A DNA stretch of 64,000 nt from Sipunculus nudus (GCA_026874595.1 CM049319.1:60274917-60338916), one strand, 5' to 3'; positions 1-12,050 are shown, counted from the stretch's first letter. The notes: a model not told the origin generated them from the letters alone. A program made the numbers and translations.

Positions 1-1315
1 CAAAACAAAAATAATTTCCATTTTATTCCCAATTCATATAAAAATTATGACAGGTGGAGACATCTTCAGGGGACAATGAAAATTAAAAACTCAGGTGCTA
101 TGACATGTGAGACATGGGAAAATAATAACTAAAACATTGAGAAGGCAAGCATGATGATCAGAGGAAGCTAAATTAACGATGCGGAAGGGGAGGCGAATTC
201 AACAAATTTCCTTGTTTAGGATAATCCCATGAACCTTTAATAAATATAGACCAGGAAACACTGCTCCGTTGTAGACATACTGTTCATGTTGTTTAAACCC
301 ATGTGTTAATAACATGTGGGTGTGGCTGCCAAAATTATCCAAAACCACTTGAACAAGGACATTTGGTAACAAGTCAAACAAACCAGAGTGCAAACGGTGT
401 TTTGCAACTAGTGGTGCCAAAATATTTTGAGTTGACCTTTCACCTATCTTCTCAGCAGTGTGTTCATCTGTGCATCTGTTTTGACACATTAACCCACATC
501 TTTGAACTTGATTGACCAATTGGGCTAAAATTTTGCACAAATGTAGCCCTGTGACAGCTTTATTACATACATAACGCCACCTGCAACCATTTTAATATTT
601 TGCACACTGCCATCTGTTCATCTGCCTTGGGTTAAAATCACTCTTAGCTCTGCAGTGGTTTGACTTATCAACCTGAAATTTTGCATGTGTATACTTCCTG
701 TAAAGCTTTCTTGATTTTATTGTAGTCGGAGCCACCTACATTCGCGTTCAGGCTGTAGACATCCAGGCTAATATCTCAGGACTGGTTTGATGTATAGGCC
801 TGAAATTTTGCATGACTATAGATCTTACATAGCTCTACAGCTTATACAAATTAAGTTGGCCAACTAACAACTTTTTTGCAAGGTGTCCATCTTCTCATGT
901 GTCTAGGGTAAAAATCACTCCTATCTCAGCAGTGGTTTGACTTGTCCTCCTGAAATTTTGCATATATAATTATGTATTCATCTTTTATAGCTAGTTGCCC
1001 TTTCAAATATCAGGTAGCGCCAACTACAATCATGTTTACATGACAGACGTCCATGCTAATATGCAACACATCTCACTCTATTTCCTCTTGCCACTCAATC
1101 CATGCTTCACTTCACCTGTCCCACTCTGATTTCTGTGGATAAATGTAGTTGCTTGTCGGCTACCTGTATTCTAGTTTTAATTGATTATGACAGAAAATGG
1201 TCAGTCATTGATATAATCAATTAATTGGCACACTTCTATTATGTTTATATACGTCCTGTGTCATGTGGTCATTTCATGTATCAGGCATATATTTATGTAT
1301 GTATATATATTTCAG
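1..1315. repeat. Repeat-filled intron or 5' flank of the ferritin-like gene
   Basis: No exon is recognisable here. Bases ~190-440 resemble the dispersed family also seen at ~2600-2830, ~3080-3420 and ~31080-31400 (shared phrases such as 'GGCGTTTTGCAACT' variants). Bases ~420-1175 are colinear with ~9300-10045, the interior of an H1 Helentron-like copy, sharing 'TTTTGCACAAATGTAGCCCT' and 'CCCACTCTGATTTCT'. The segment is probably intronic because a splice acceptor and ferritin exon follow at 1316. Confidence 0.6.
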
Positions 1316-1456
1316 ATGGGTCACTTCATCAAAGATACATTCCTGAACAGGAAGGTGGAGACAATCAAGCAACTGGCGGACCACACCCAGAATCTCATAC
1401 GAGTTGGACAGGGTGTTGGAGAGTTCATGTTTGACAAGAAAACACTGGACATCTGA
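1316..1456 (+). CDS. Ferritin-like protein, terminal coding exon (partial gene)
   Basis: This exon encodes the C-terminal 46 residues of a ferritin-family protein and ends in TGA. It follows a polypyrimidine/AG acceptor (TATATATTTCAG). Its first codon, ATG, is at the same intron position as the last exon of the intact ferritin at 24400-24546, which supports a real spliced paralog rather than a retrocopy. Conserved ferritin features are visible: FI at the start of helix D, VETIKQLADH, the helix E region RVGQGVGEFMFDKKTLD and a C-terminus two residues shorter than the intact paralog. Several normally important positions differ. The Asp and Glu that line the three-fold iron channel (human H-chain D131 and E134) are His and Lys, and the ferroxidase Gln141 equivalent is Lys. 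Upstream exons are off the left edge or not recognisable. It could be a specialised non-ferroxidase or secreted ferritin, or a relaxed paralog. Confidence 0.8.
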   Translation: MGHFIKDTFLNRKVETIKQLADHTQNLIRVGQGVGEFMFDKKTLDI

Positions 1457-1630
1457 TCTCAGGATCTCCACACAAAAGACTGTCGCTAACCCAAAAAAAA
1501 AAAAAAAAACGCAAAAACTGTAAAACTGAAACAGGAAGTACAAACTAAAGTTTGACATGTATAGTGAAAGTAAAATTAATTTTCCTGTGGTGGGAACATT
1601 TGAAATAAATTTACTTTAAACTTTCCATTT
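1457..1630 (+). terminator. 3' UTR and polyadenylation signal of the ferritin-like gene
   Basis: A canonical AATAAA lies at 1604-1609, about 150 bases after the stop codon, followed by T-rich sequence. An internal A-run at ~1493-1509 precedes it. The cleavage site is inferred at ~1620-1635. Confidence 0.55.
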
Positions 1631-2139
1631 AATGGTAAATTGTGTTAATGACATGATATAACAAGCAATTCGTTTTTTTTTTCAAAGTTTCCTAATATTG
1701 GATATGGTCAAACTGAATGTTCTGACTGAAAATTCAATTACCGGTGTAATTTTGGTATTCTGGTGGCGTTTTCATGATGAGATTTATATATTCCTTTTAA
1801 CATATCATATTTTAGGGGGATGCTAGAGCTACAACCTTCTGGTGCTGTATTATGTATCTTGTTACAAAGATGTAATGGTGACCTGATAATTAGTCACTGT
1901 GAAAGCGATTCTGAGAAATGCATTTTTGTTATGCCTGAATCACCCCTGCTATTAAAAGGGAATACCAAAAGAATAAAAACAAAAGAATTCCTACTTGTTT
2001 AATCTTCAGCGTATTGTTCACAAAGCTCAAATAATTACATTTTGTATTTCATTTTGTCTTATATATTGTGCATTTTCAAGTCAGAAGTGAATTGCATTTA
2101 TACCTTCATGTTCTTATGAAGGTGAATGAAAGATACAAC

Positions 2140-2445
2140 AGACAGTCGTGAACGACAAATACAAGAGAAACGTGAACAACAAATAAGAGACTTGTGAACA
2201 ACAAATACTAGAGAGACTTGTGAATGACAAATATAAGAGACTTAATGGCAAATACAAGAGAGACTAAAAAATGACTTAAACAAGAGAGACTAAATTACAA
2301 ATACAAGAGACTTGCAAGTGACAAAAAAAGGAGAGACTTGCAAATGACAAATACAAGAGTGACTTGCAAATGACAAATATAAGAGAAACTTGCAAATGAC
2401 AAATACAAGAGAGACTTGCAATTGACAAATACAAGAGAGACTTTA
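2140..2445. repeat. Minisatellite, ~24-27 bp unit
   Basis: About a dozen diverged copies of a unit close to 'GACTTGCAAATGACAAATAC' plus 'AAGAGA' run head to tail. The best-conserved copies are at ~2330-2445 and the unit decays leftward. Confidence 0.85.
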
Positions 2446-2596
2446 TGTGAGAAAGAAATGTTGTGCTGGCACTGTTATTCATGTTTTCAAACAAATTCGG
2501 GAACTGTCTGTAAGTTAACAGTGAGGTAGAGAGAGTCTGTAGGGTCTGAGACCTCCAGTTTGTCTGAATACCCAAATTTCGTCTTCCCCCCAGTAC

Positions 2597-3560
2597 TTAA
2601 AGGGACCTATTCCGAAATTTGATGTCCATTAACTGAAGATAATCCCATTAATCTTTTAAAAAAAATAGCTAAGGAAACGCCATTTAATTGCACAAAGGCT
2701 GGTAATCTGTTTATATCCTTGTTTTTATTACAAGCCGAGTAGGGGCCTGCCAAAATAATCGAAACACATTCAACAAGGTCATCTTGCGTCAAGTTGCACG
2801 AACTAGAATTTTGCAAAGGTGCTTTGCAACTATTGACCTTTCAACTGCCTCACATACGTCAAAAAAAAAAAACGCTGTGCATGTTTCTTTTCTGTTTGCA
2901 CACATTGGCACATGTACCCTGACTGACTGACCCCCCCCCCCCCCCCACTGCTCTTTACCAACGACCTCTTATTTTAGACAATTTTATGCATGACTACCAT
3001 TGACCCCTCCCTGTTTTAGCTTTATCTAGCAGCTACTGTTTGCTGTAGTCAAGACTCCAGCCCTGCGTGCTCCTTAAAGGGACCCAATCACCTATATGAC
3101 CTTCATAAACTAAAGGTAATCCCTTGGAGCTTTTATAAAAATAGGCCAGAAATCATTGATATCACCTTACACAGGTTGCTTGTTTTGCTGATATCAATAT
3201 GTTTATAATACATGGGGGGCCTGCTAAAAAAACAAATTCAAGAAGGGCATCTGGCGGCAAGTTAGCCAGAGCTTTGCAAATGGCGTTTTGCTACAAGTGA
3301 CCGACCTACCACCGCATATATGCAACCTTCCACCATAGGTTACATGCTTTCCCCGTTTGTCAACATTGCTGTGTTTACAAACATGTTGTTGAGAAACAGG
3401 TTCATGCATCCTTCACGAAGGCATTATAAGGAATTTTCACAATTAAAATTATTCTTAGATCATTAATATATACACAAAGGAAGCCAGAAATCACACAAGT
3501 TCTTTTTCCAAAGATAGATGAATGGGCACCTTTAAGAGAAATTTTGAAAGAGCCGATGGA
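2597..3560. repeat. Dispersed repeat family starting near TTAAAGGGACC
   Basis: Two related copies (~2597-2830 and ~3073-3440) share 'AAAGGGACC', 'TTTTATAAAAATAGGCC'-like and 'GGCGTTTTGC'-like blocks. Relatives occur at ~190-440, ~6745-6830, ~31080-31400 and 33192-33694. A C-run of about 16 bases lies at ~2931-2946. No gene is seen. Confidence 0.6.
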
Positions 3561-3660
3561 CGTGATGCCACCAAGCCAAGCAGGAAACCGCGAGAGACTG
3601 CACCGTTTTACCCCGACCGTTGACCTATCGAGGAAAGCAACCGCACCCACACCCATAAAG
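3548..3660. repeat. Dispersed repeat, inverted relative of 10810-10920
   Basis: The sequence 'GCCACCAAGCCAAGCAGGAA' and flanking bases occur in the opposite orientation at ~10860-10895, embedded in about 110 bp of similarity. The open frame through it shows no protein signal. Confidence 0.65.
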
Positions 3661-3984
3661 CTTCTGGTCCGAGCAGGTCACGCAGGGGCCCCAGCAGCAG
3701 AGCTTGAAACCAGCCAATATAGAGAGCTGAACCCGATCTCAAAAACGACACTAACGAGCGCTCGCTTATTTCTTTATTAGCCTCGGCTGGCAGTGCTGTT
3801 GTGTTTTTTAATTACTTTAAAAAATTGATTAAAGGGCGTATGCGTTTGTTCATAGTGTTTTTAGGCATTAATTTCCGCATGTTGTTGTAGAGTTTGAAAT
3901 CTCTTGCGGATGTGCGTGGTATAATTCAGTGTGCTTGTGTTATAAAGCGAAAGTGATGAGAATTCAACTGTTATGCTGGTAGGG

Positions 3985-4763
3985 ATAGTCTGTACTCGAA
4001 ATCCATCCATAACCGTTACACCGCTCAGGCAATAACTAGGGTTTCTACGCCGCAGTTTTGCCTCTTCGGGTCCCCCTCATTCTGCACTGAGGTCGCCAGA
4101 ACTGACACGCCAGCTAGCCAGCTAGGTCCGGCCCGCCCTCGCCAACCGTCAACCACCGAGGAATCCCCCAGGTGTTCCGGGAGCCTGAGCCTCGCAACCT
4201 GCCAGTAATGTCCGAGCGCTACCGGCCTGCCCCTGGACTGTTCGCAGTCCCGTCATGAGCCTTGTCCCTTTCGACCAGGTACAGCTCTCGTTCGATCGGA
4301 GCCTTCTCGGGAGCCTTCTCGGGAGCCTTCTCTGGTGCTTTTGCCATCATGTCTTGAGCCTTGTCCCTGCTGGTCCTGACCGGACCCCCGGTTATTTTGA
4401 CGTCTTGGAGCCTTGTCCCTGATCCTTTCGGGATCCCCGTAACTTTTTCCACCAAACGGCTGGCTCTACAGGGCCAGGTTCCATACTGCCGGCAACAGGC
4501 TGGCCTACTCTTCTATCGAAAAACAGTATGGGGTCTTTTACGTGCCCGTCCCCTTCTGGACACGGGACCGCCATTTAACGTCCTCATCCGATGGACGGCC
4601 CGTGTTTGTCTTTTGCAGGCGGGCGCTGCGGTGCCCCGGAGCCTTTCTACCCTTCCCCCACTTTCTCTAGTGGGGTGATAATACTGGGTTTCCGTCTGCC
4701 ACTGATCTTTTGCCAGTCGAGTAGAGTCTGCCACTGATCTTTTGCCAGTCTGTACTCGAAATA
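3985..4763. other. GC-rich island flanked by a ~15-bp direct repeat
   Basis: About 750 bases much richer in GC than the surroundings are bounded by 'AGTCTGTACTCGAAAT' at ~3986 and ~4748. Inside are three tandem 'GGGAGCCTTCTC'-like units (~4299-4331, an APEK-type repeat on the - strand), repeated 'GAGCCTTGTCCCT' and two copies of 'TCTGCCACTGATCTTTTGCC' at ~4697 and ~4728. Frames are broken and no domain is recognised. It looks like the relic of an inserted element of different composition. Confidence 0.4.
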
Positions 4764-4878
4764 TGGTGCTGCGCTTCTTATATCCTTCAGAGTACGCAGA
4801 AGCGGTTCCAGTGGGAGGGTCCAGGATTTCCGGACACGCTCTCCCCCCCCCCCCCCCCCTTTTCAGCCAACGCGGCCA

Positions 4879-6016
4879 TTTTTAGCTCAGCTGGCTATAG
4901 ACGTGGTCCATTGTCCGTCTGTCTGTCCGTCCGTCCGTAGATGTGGCACGTTTTGAAACCGTAAGACTTAGGAATAAAAAATTTGGCATAATGTTAGATG
5001 TCCGAAAGATCTATCAAGCCAAAAACTTGGTCTTTGCGACTTCGTTTCTTTGAGAAATTAAGGAAAAACCTCAATTTTTTTTATTAAAAACATATTTTCA
5101 CACTTCAGTACTGCCTAATATCAAAACCACTCATCTTTTTATCCTCATATTTACCATAAATATTCCTCTATATGATACCAAGTACATGCAAGAAATTAGG
5201 TCTTTATTATATAATTTTAAAAAGTATTGCTCTTAGTAAAATATCAGGAAAAATATTTGATCACTTAACACAAAAAAATGTCAAAAGACTTTTTCAGTAA
5301 TAAAACTTTAATTAATAATAATTTAATTCTATACCCAAGATTAGATTAAAATCTTTAATTTTTTTTAAATCTTAGCAAAAATACAAAATTGGTACCATAA
5401 ATTTTGCTCAAATTTGACCATGGCACGTATATTTAATTAATTTTTATATAAATGTGGATTTAATCTGTTGAATTCTGAAATTTGAAAGTAAAAGCTTAAA
5501 AATTATTCTAATTATTGAAGTTTTTTCAGATGCTCTAATGTATTTGGATTTTGTATATCCAAGACCCCACTCTTGCTCACTACAGCTTGCCTAGGTAACC
5601 TTATAAGTGATGCAGCACTGACAGAACACCCCTGCTGTAATAAACATACACTTATTCTCATGGGCCCTACCCTAGGTCCCCCCCCACCACCAATTACTAG
5701 TATATTGCAATACATGGTTTGTTATTGTCAACTGTATTTCTTTAAATGTAAAGCTGTTTTTGATTCAATGTGCACAACTTTTCTCGTAATATTAATTCAA
5801 GAAGTAATCCAAGAGATGCCACGTTGATCTGATGTAGCATTTTAAAGAAATTATTTCCTTTTAAATAATTAAACAAAATATAATTTAACCCATCATTAGG
5901 CATAATTTGATAAAATATGAAACAAAGCGTGGATAAATAAAGGTGCAATTGAAAATTGTGAATTCTGGAGTGTTATTCTCATATATTTATTGCTTTGCAA
6001 ATTTAGAAAATATATT

Positions 6017-6068
<52 letters not shown>

Positions 6069-6588
6069 TATAATGTGATGTTACCTGCCAAAATTAAGTT
6101 TAAATGTTGATTTGTGTATCAATTTAAATATTCAGATATATATGATATACTGTAAATATATTGTAAAATTTATAAACTTAAAAAAATGACTTAACAAAAG
6201 AAAAAATAGGATCTAATGCAAATATTTGTTCATTATTTTCCTATCTCAGTAGAATGGTAATTAAAGTTATTTGCTTTTTTTCCATCTCTCTGCCTGTTTT
6301 TAAATATTTAAAAATAATTTCATTTAAATTAAATTTTATCCTTTACGTATATGCAGAGTTTCTGTAACTCCAACCAGTCCCTGTTAGCACCACTGAATTT
6401 AATTCCATATTCTGTATTTATATCAAGAGGTGTTGTAACTCTCCCCCCCCCCCCCCCCCCCCAAGTCATTGAGCCCTAGTTCCTGAGCACTGAGGATAGT
6501 ATTTTTATTGCAACTTGAAAAAAATCTATAGTGATGCAGTTATAACTGTCACAATCAGCTGAGCGCCGTGACCCATGGATCCCTTGTT
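4879..6588 (+). mobile_element. Helentron-like non-autonomous element H2, copy a
   Basis: The 5' end is TTTTTAGCTCAGCTGG, followed by a (TCCG)n tract at ~4915-4938. The 3' end has the inverted partner CAGCTGAGC, then the near-palindrome GACCCATGGATC, then CCTTGTT. The ~1.7-kb interior matches H2 copies at 16308-23450, 51655-54521 and 59826-62426, for example 'TTTGACCATGGCACG' and 'CTCTTGGATTACTTCTTG' in reverse. A (TA)n tract lies at ~6017-6065 and a C-run near 6443-6462. There is no coding capacity. Assignment to HINE/Helentron rests on end structure. Confidence 0.65.
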
Positions 6589-6730
6589 AAGGGTTTCAGA
6601 CCAATTTTTGCGGGATGGACCCCCCCCCCCCCCCCCGTCTTTTCCTGACCCGGGGACCTATTTTTAGGTTTGTCATTAGTTCTTCAATTTAGGACCCTAC
6701 TTTTCTTAAACCCTGGATCCGCCCCTGGTA
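6589..6730. repeat. Fragment of a GGATCC-ended miniature element
   Basis: This resembles 27276-27500: a C-run, then 'GACCCGGGGACCT', 'TTTAGGTTTGTCATT' and 'AAACCCTGGATCCGC' at the end. It abuts the 3' end of H2 copy a. Confidence 0.55.
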
Positions 6731-8342
6731 CGGCGCATGTACCCTATTGACTAACAATTTGTGAATAAACAAGTTCATAAATCTGCATAGAGGCGTTATA
6801 AGAACTTTACTTAAGGTAGCAGGACTGGTCAAAATCCTAGCTACCTTAAAAAGGTTTCATTAATATGTACACAGATTATGCCAGAAATCCCGTTACTTCT
6901 ATAGAAATGTAGGTGAAAGCTGGCTTGAAGTTTATTTTCCCACTAGTTTCAGGAAACCCTCAATAATCAGTTCTGTTTCTCCCAGACCAACAAGCTAACA
7001 GTGGTTTTAAACAGGTGTTCTGTTTTGTTGAGGAAAGAAAAAATTAACAAGGTAGCAAAATACAAATGTATGCATAACGGAGTGTTAGTACAATGTATTT
7101 GCACCTTGCTTTTTATGCAATCATAAAAATTTCCAGACACAAAATTGTATTATCATTATAAAGTGTTTTTGAGATCTTTACATGTAATGTTATCCGAAAC
7201 ACTTGGACAGTAAGTGTCAGACCTTTCAAAAATTTAGTAATATTCAGTGACCAATATTTGCTAAATTAAAAAAAAAAAAATCAACAAGAATTTCTTGCAG
7301 TTGCCGACAAGAAAGATTTTGAGACAACCCAATAAAATATAAAAAGCTTATAAAAGCTTATTAACCTTTGATACCAAATCGGGATGTCACGTCGGGGAAA
7401 ATGTTTGTTTGAACCGACTGCACTGCCATCTAGCGACTATTTCGGGAATAACGCTCCAGTGATCACACCTATATTTTCAAGTAAATCGTGACCAGCCATG
7501 AAGGTTTACTGTTCTTAGAAGAGTGGCCATTTTTGGAGACGCGTTTACATTTAAAATGGAAATAGGAATTGGTTAGTTTCTTGTTTGCCGTTATGTCTTT
7601 AATTTTGTCGAAGTGGCTTTACTCAAGATGAACAATTTCTTTACATCCAAAGTCGGCTGCTGAACTGATAGATTGCATGACGCATGTTAGCCATCCGCCA
7701 GAGGCCGTTTCTATTCAAAACGAACCTCTTCCAGTAAGGCAGTATGGGACGACCGGAACTGTTTGTCCCCCTTTCAAGAAAACACCTGTTTATATTTCTT
7801 ATTTCTGTGCTAACAAAATATCACGTATTCTGTGAAGTCCTTACCACAAAATACCAAAGATTATGTATTTTTTTGTTGCCTTGAAACGGTTCTTGTCCAA
7901 CATATTTGAACGGACTCCATTACACACTTCGCTACAGTTATACCTACGCCGCTGGTGTATTTAAAAGCCCCGGTGCTCGGTGGCCGGTGGGTGGCAGATA
8001 TTGACGTCAACAAACCACAGCCAGCAGACTCGTATATATATACTCTTGCGAGTCCGACTCTGCGCAGTGTGGGACGCATTTATAAAGGGCGTCTCTCTAT
8101 AGAGAATTCAGATGGCGATACTTTTCATTCATTCAAATACATATAGTTGACGAAAAAAACGAGCTACAAATCATGCAGCATGAAAAAAAAACTTGCTAAC
8201 GTTGTCTAAAATGCAGAAACTGCAAGTATAAAATGCCATTTGTCTCGAAATTATGTCGTTTCACAGATCGGGTTCGGCTCTCGATTGGCATGGCTGGGTC
8301 TCCGCTGCTGGGATCGGTTGAGGGAATGTATGCTGCTCCTGC
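6731..8342. other. No gene recognised
   Basis: Bases ~6745-6830 belong to the dispersed family at 3076-3440. From ~7380 to 8300 the sequence is less AT-biased and unique in the window. No exon with conserved protein signal or convincing splice pair is visible. Confidence 0.5.
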
Positions 8343-10220
8343 TTTTTAGCGAACCTGTGAGCTTATGCGATGGTGCGGCGGCGTCCGTCGTGTGTCGTGC
8401 GTCGTCTGTACGTTAACCATAGCTATCTCAAAAACGGAAGAAGCTAGCATCACCAAATTTTTTGCAAATAATCAGTAATCTGAAAAACTCTATCGGATTT
8501 TGTTTAATTTTTTTCTAACTGCATCTTCTTAGATTTTATAGGGAAAAAGCTAAAAAAGCTTTAAAAATCTTCTTCTCCGAAACTGTCCAACCAAATTGTC
8601 CAATATTTCACAGAAATGATCCCTGGTACAATCTCTCTCAAGTTTGTTCGAATGGTTCCAGTTTGGAGATTTTTGGCCGAGGTTGAACTTAGTCATCTGT
8701 CCAAAAAAGCACACTAAAATTAAAATCTCAGAAACGGCTAGAGCTATAATCACCAAATTTTATACCAATGTTTGTCACATATGTCATATCTGAAATTGAG
8801 GTATTGGTGGCGCCACCTACATTGATGTGTTTTTTACTAGCGAAAATGTTATTTAAAACTCTTCTAGCTTATACCCTGATTTATGATGAAACTTAAGCTG
8901 ATTGGTTTAAACTTTATAAGAATTATTCTATGGTAGGGTTCTGCCAGTTTTATAAGAATAGATTGGGTAAATACAGCTTTAAAAAAGCATTGTAGCCAAT
9001 TGAAAAAGGCTTTCTGTGTTTGAAAACAGTTTTGACCACATGCTGCGTTTCAGCAGCCAAGTCAAGAGGTCACTCAGTACAAACAGCTGGGGTCCAGACA
9101 TCACCATGGCAACTGACCTGGCTCTGGTGGGTGTCTAGACAATGTGTCTAGACGTCTAGATACAGCGTCTAGACGTCTAGACACAATGTATAGATGCAAA
9201 ATTCCCTGATTATTGGAACTATATCTTTCAGAAAAAAACTTGGTTTGCATTTTAAGCGAATCGGGTTAATCATCAGGTCACATTTGAACTGCTGCGCTCT
9301 CATTTTTTGTTGACCTCTGACTTTCCTTGTTGCCCAGTGTCCATTTGTGCGTCTGTTTCCAAACATAAACCCACATATCTGGGGAACCGTTTGAACGATC
9401 AGGCTAAAAATTTTGCACAAATGTAGCCCTTTGATAGCTTTATAACATACACTTAAATTGGTGGCGCCTTCTGCAACTATTTTTGCACAGCGTCCATCTG
9501 TTCATCTGCCTTGGGATAATATCACTCATATCTCAGCAGTGGTTTGACTTTTCCAACTGAAATTTTGCAGGTTTGTTTATACATCCTGGACAGCATCCTC
9601 AATTTTATGACAGGTGGCGCCACCTACATTCAGGTTTACTCTGCAGACATCCAAGCTCATATCTCGAGAACCGTTTGACCGATTGGGCCGAAATTTTGCA
9701 TTAGTATAGATCTCACATAGCTTCTCATCATAGGCAAAACTGGTGGCGCCACCTGCTACCATTTATGCACAGCATCCATCTGTTCATCTGCCTTGGGATA
9801 AAATCACTCATATCTCAGCAGTTGTTTGACTTATCCACCTGAAATTTTGCAGGTTTATACATCCTGGACAATTTTCTCGATTTTATGACAGGTGGCACCA
9901 CCTACATTCATGTTTACGCTGCAGACATCCATGCTATTATGCAACACACCTCACTCTTTTCCCCTTGCCACTTAATCCATGCCTCACTTCACCCGTCCCA
10001 CTCTGATTTCTTCGGATATACATAGTCGACTACCCATATTCTAGTTTTAAAATGTCCTAGTCTGAAACTTGCATGTCCGAAAAGTCCATTTTGCTGAAAT
10101 CATAATGACTAAGGTAGATATGCAGAACTTAAGAGGATCAATATTAAATTTAAAAAAAATAAACCTCCATTCCTACTCCTAAACTTTGCACAGGTTCGCA
10201 TCAGGCCTTTAGGCCTTGTT
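8343..10220 (+). mobile_element. Helentron-like non-autonomous element H1, copy 1
   Basis: The 5' end is TTTTTAGCGAACCTGTGAGC. The 3' end carries the inverted partner CACAGGTTCGC (10189-10199), then a perfect short hairpin AGGCCTTTAGGCCT, then TGTT. Internally, ~9400-10045 contains repeated ~280-bp paragraphs with 'CATATCTCAGCAGTGGTTTG' and 'GGTGGCGCCACCT', also present in the fragment at 420-1175. The second full copy is 17842-20280 in the opposite orientation. No protein is encoded. Confidence 0.65.
9143..9185. repeat. Perfect 18-bp inverted repeat with self-palindromic arms
   Basis: The arm TGTGTCTAGACGTCTAGA and its exact reverse complement are separated by TACAGCG. Each arm contains the 14-bp palindrome TCTAGACGTCTAGA. 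It lies inside H1 copy 1, and a further partial copy, 'GTGTCTAGACAA', precedes it at ~9131. Confidence 0.9.
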
Positions 10221-10221
10221 T

Positions 10222-10800
10222 GGACTGTAGTAGCGTCATATCAACCCTCTGGCATAACGACCAGATCACTGGCGCCAGAGTGTTTTTTCATCTAAGTCTG
10301 AGGATCGCATAATAAGGCCTTATGAAGATGCATATATTTTCGTCATTTCTGACAACGCTTCGTGGCCTACAGGTACACCTGTCAATCATCATAAACCAGA
10401 CTGATCGTCAGCATTTTTTGTGTACTTTCTAATAATACCAAACATGAGCGAAAAAAGTTACGTTTTAACCCAGCACATTGGTAAACCCCTCGGAATGTTT
10501 GTCGAATTTATGACTGCATGAACACAAGCATGGCTCGCACGCAGGCAGCTTGCAGGCGATACAGGAAATGACCCGTGTTCATGGAGACGGTGTTCCAGTT
10601 TGGGCTGTGAGCTCACATGTATATACCATTATGGTAACTCATTATTCTTAGCATAATATTGAGATTATGGGCCGTTTACCACAATATGAATGCAACCTGA
10701 TGCTATGTATCTGTGATACATTTCTCGAGATTACTTGTGTCACGACTCGAGTAGGCTTACCAGCCCAATTATCCGATTGTCTACTGAGTCGGGTTGTCAG
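10222..10800. repeat. Dispersed repeat R10, uninterrupted copy
   Basis: About 580 bases match, in reverse orientation, 37453-37661 plus 38646-39008. Shared blocks include 'GACCCGTGTTCATGGAGACG' and 'CAGCCCAATTATCCGATTG'. The other copy is split by a 984-bp insertion, so this copy serves as the empty site. No coding signal is seen. Confidence 0.8.
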
Positions 10801-12050
10801 GGCTAGGACTGCGGGTGTTGTGGCTTTCCTTAAGTCACCGGTACGGGTAAAACGGTGGCGGTCTCTCGCGGCTTCCTGCTTGGCTTGGTGGCATCGCGTC
10901 TATTGGCTCTAAAAATTACGCTTAGGGAGCGCACAGGGCTGGGTTCTTGACCACAGCAACCTGTAGCTGCTCGATAAAGGAAAACATCCAAATAAAAAAA
11001 ATCATGCAGCATGACAGCTGTTCATTCAGTTACACGTTTTCTCACTGTTACAACCACACGAGTATTAATTGGCCTGTATCCGAAGTCCTACATTCCAGTT
11101 ATTATCCCGTCTATGACGGACGTATTATGGTATACCCCCAGTCCGTCCGTCCGTCTCTCCGTTAAGTTTTAGTGTCGCCACGATAACTTACCTTGACATT
11201 GATGAATTTTCAAGTAACTCGCCATAACTACTTACCATGCAATAGATTGTCTCGCCCTGCTCTTATTTAATAATGGGTAGAGGTTTACTCCCTCTGCGTT
11301 CTCTCGCCCGAGTATTAGGCCTATGGGCAAAACCCACGCATATTCAGTACGGTCAGAGGTCACTCTAGGCTACTTTGTGGTTTAACCTACCAGGGATATG
11401 ATGGAATTATTCATGAAACTCATTATTAAAATTAACCAATACAGTTTCTCACCTGTATTAAAATATACTAGCTGTGTGTGACATGGTTCTAGCCACTGAC
11501 GGCGACACAACAGGCATTTCATTTTATATAAAGCAATGCGTCAGTCAATAAAGCACTTTGTAAATCCATTATTATGGGCTACAACGGTTCGCCAAAATCA
11601 TGACTGGATCAAAGGTCCGCCCTAGAAAAAAAACGGACTCTAATACAGGTGAATGGACTTGTCCCACAGCTGTGAAAAGAAATTGCCCGGTCTCGGATTG
11701 GTTAAAGTCATTGGCTGATGCGCAACCGTCAGGCACAGCCAGTACAGCATTCAACCTGAATAGGACCTCAGTGACAAATATTCACCGTCAATCGGCCTAT
11801 AGGTTAGATCTATAGCAATCGCCTAGCTGTGGGTCATGTGTTTTATACCCTTGAACCACCACGCGAAGCCTGCCACGTGGTCGTATATTATATACATATA
11901 ATACTTTGGATACTGTGTCGGCAAACATAAGCACATGTCCCGGCCTCACAATAGTGACTCTCTAAATATAATACATGCTGTGGTGATCCAAATAATTTTC
12001 CTATACTGTTACCCTTTCCGTCCAAAATTCCATCTAAATCCTTGCATAAC
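10801..12050. repeat. Mixed repeat remnants, no gene
   Basis: Bases 10810-10920 match 3548-3660 inverted. Bases ~11100-11160 carry a (TCCG)n tract after 'GACGGACGTATTATGGTAT'. Bases ~11335-11470 resemble ~56680-57010 ('TCATGAAACTCATTAT', 'GTTTCTC'), suggesting a third Helentron-like or other dispersed family. The remainder is unassigned. Confidence 0.5.

Noticed and set aside
4219-4455. Open frame on the - strand with APEK repeats
   Set aside because: It follows from a short GC-rich tandem repeat, other frames are equally open, and no start context or homology signal is visible.
4879-4900. tRNA A-box-like TTAGCTCAGCTGG, which could suggest a tRNA-derived SINE
   Set aside because: No B box follows at the right distance, the element is 1.7-2.6 kb, and the same bases form one half of the terminal inverted repeat.
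7955-8146. Sequence with TATA-like CGTATATATATA and GC-richer context considered as a promoter
   Set aside because: No downstream exon or conserved frame supports a transcription unit.
10189-10201. B-box-like AGGTTCGCATCAGG in H1
   Set aside because: It is the inverted partner of the H1 5' end. No A box lies upstream at tRNA spacing.
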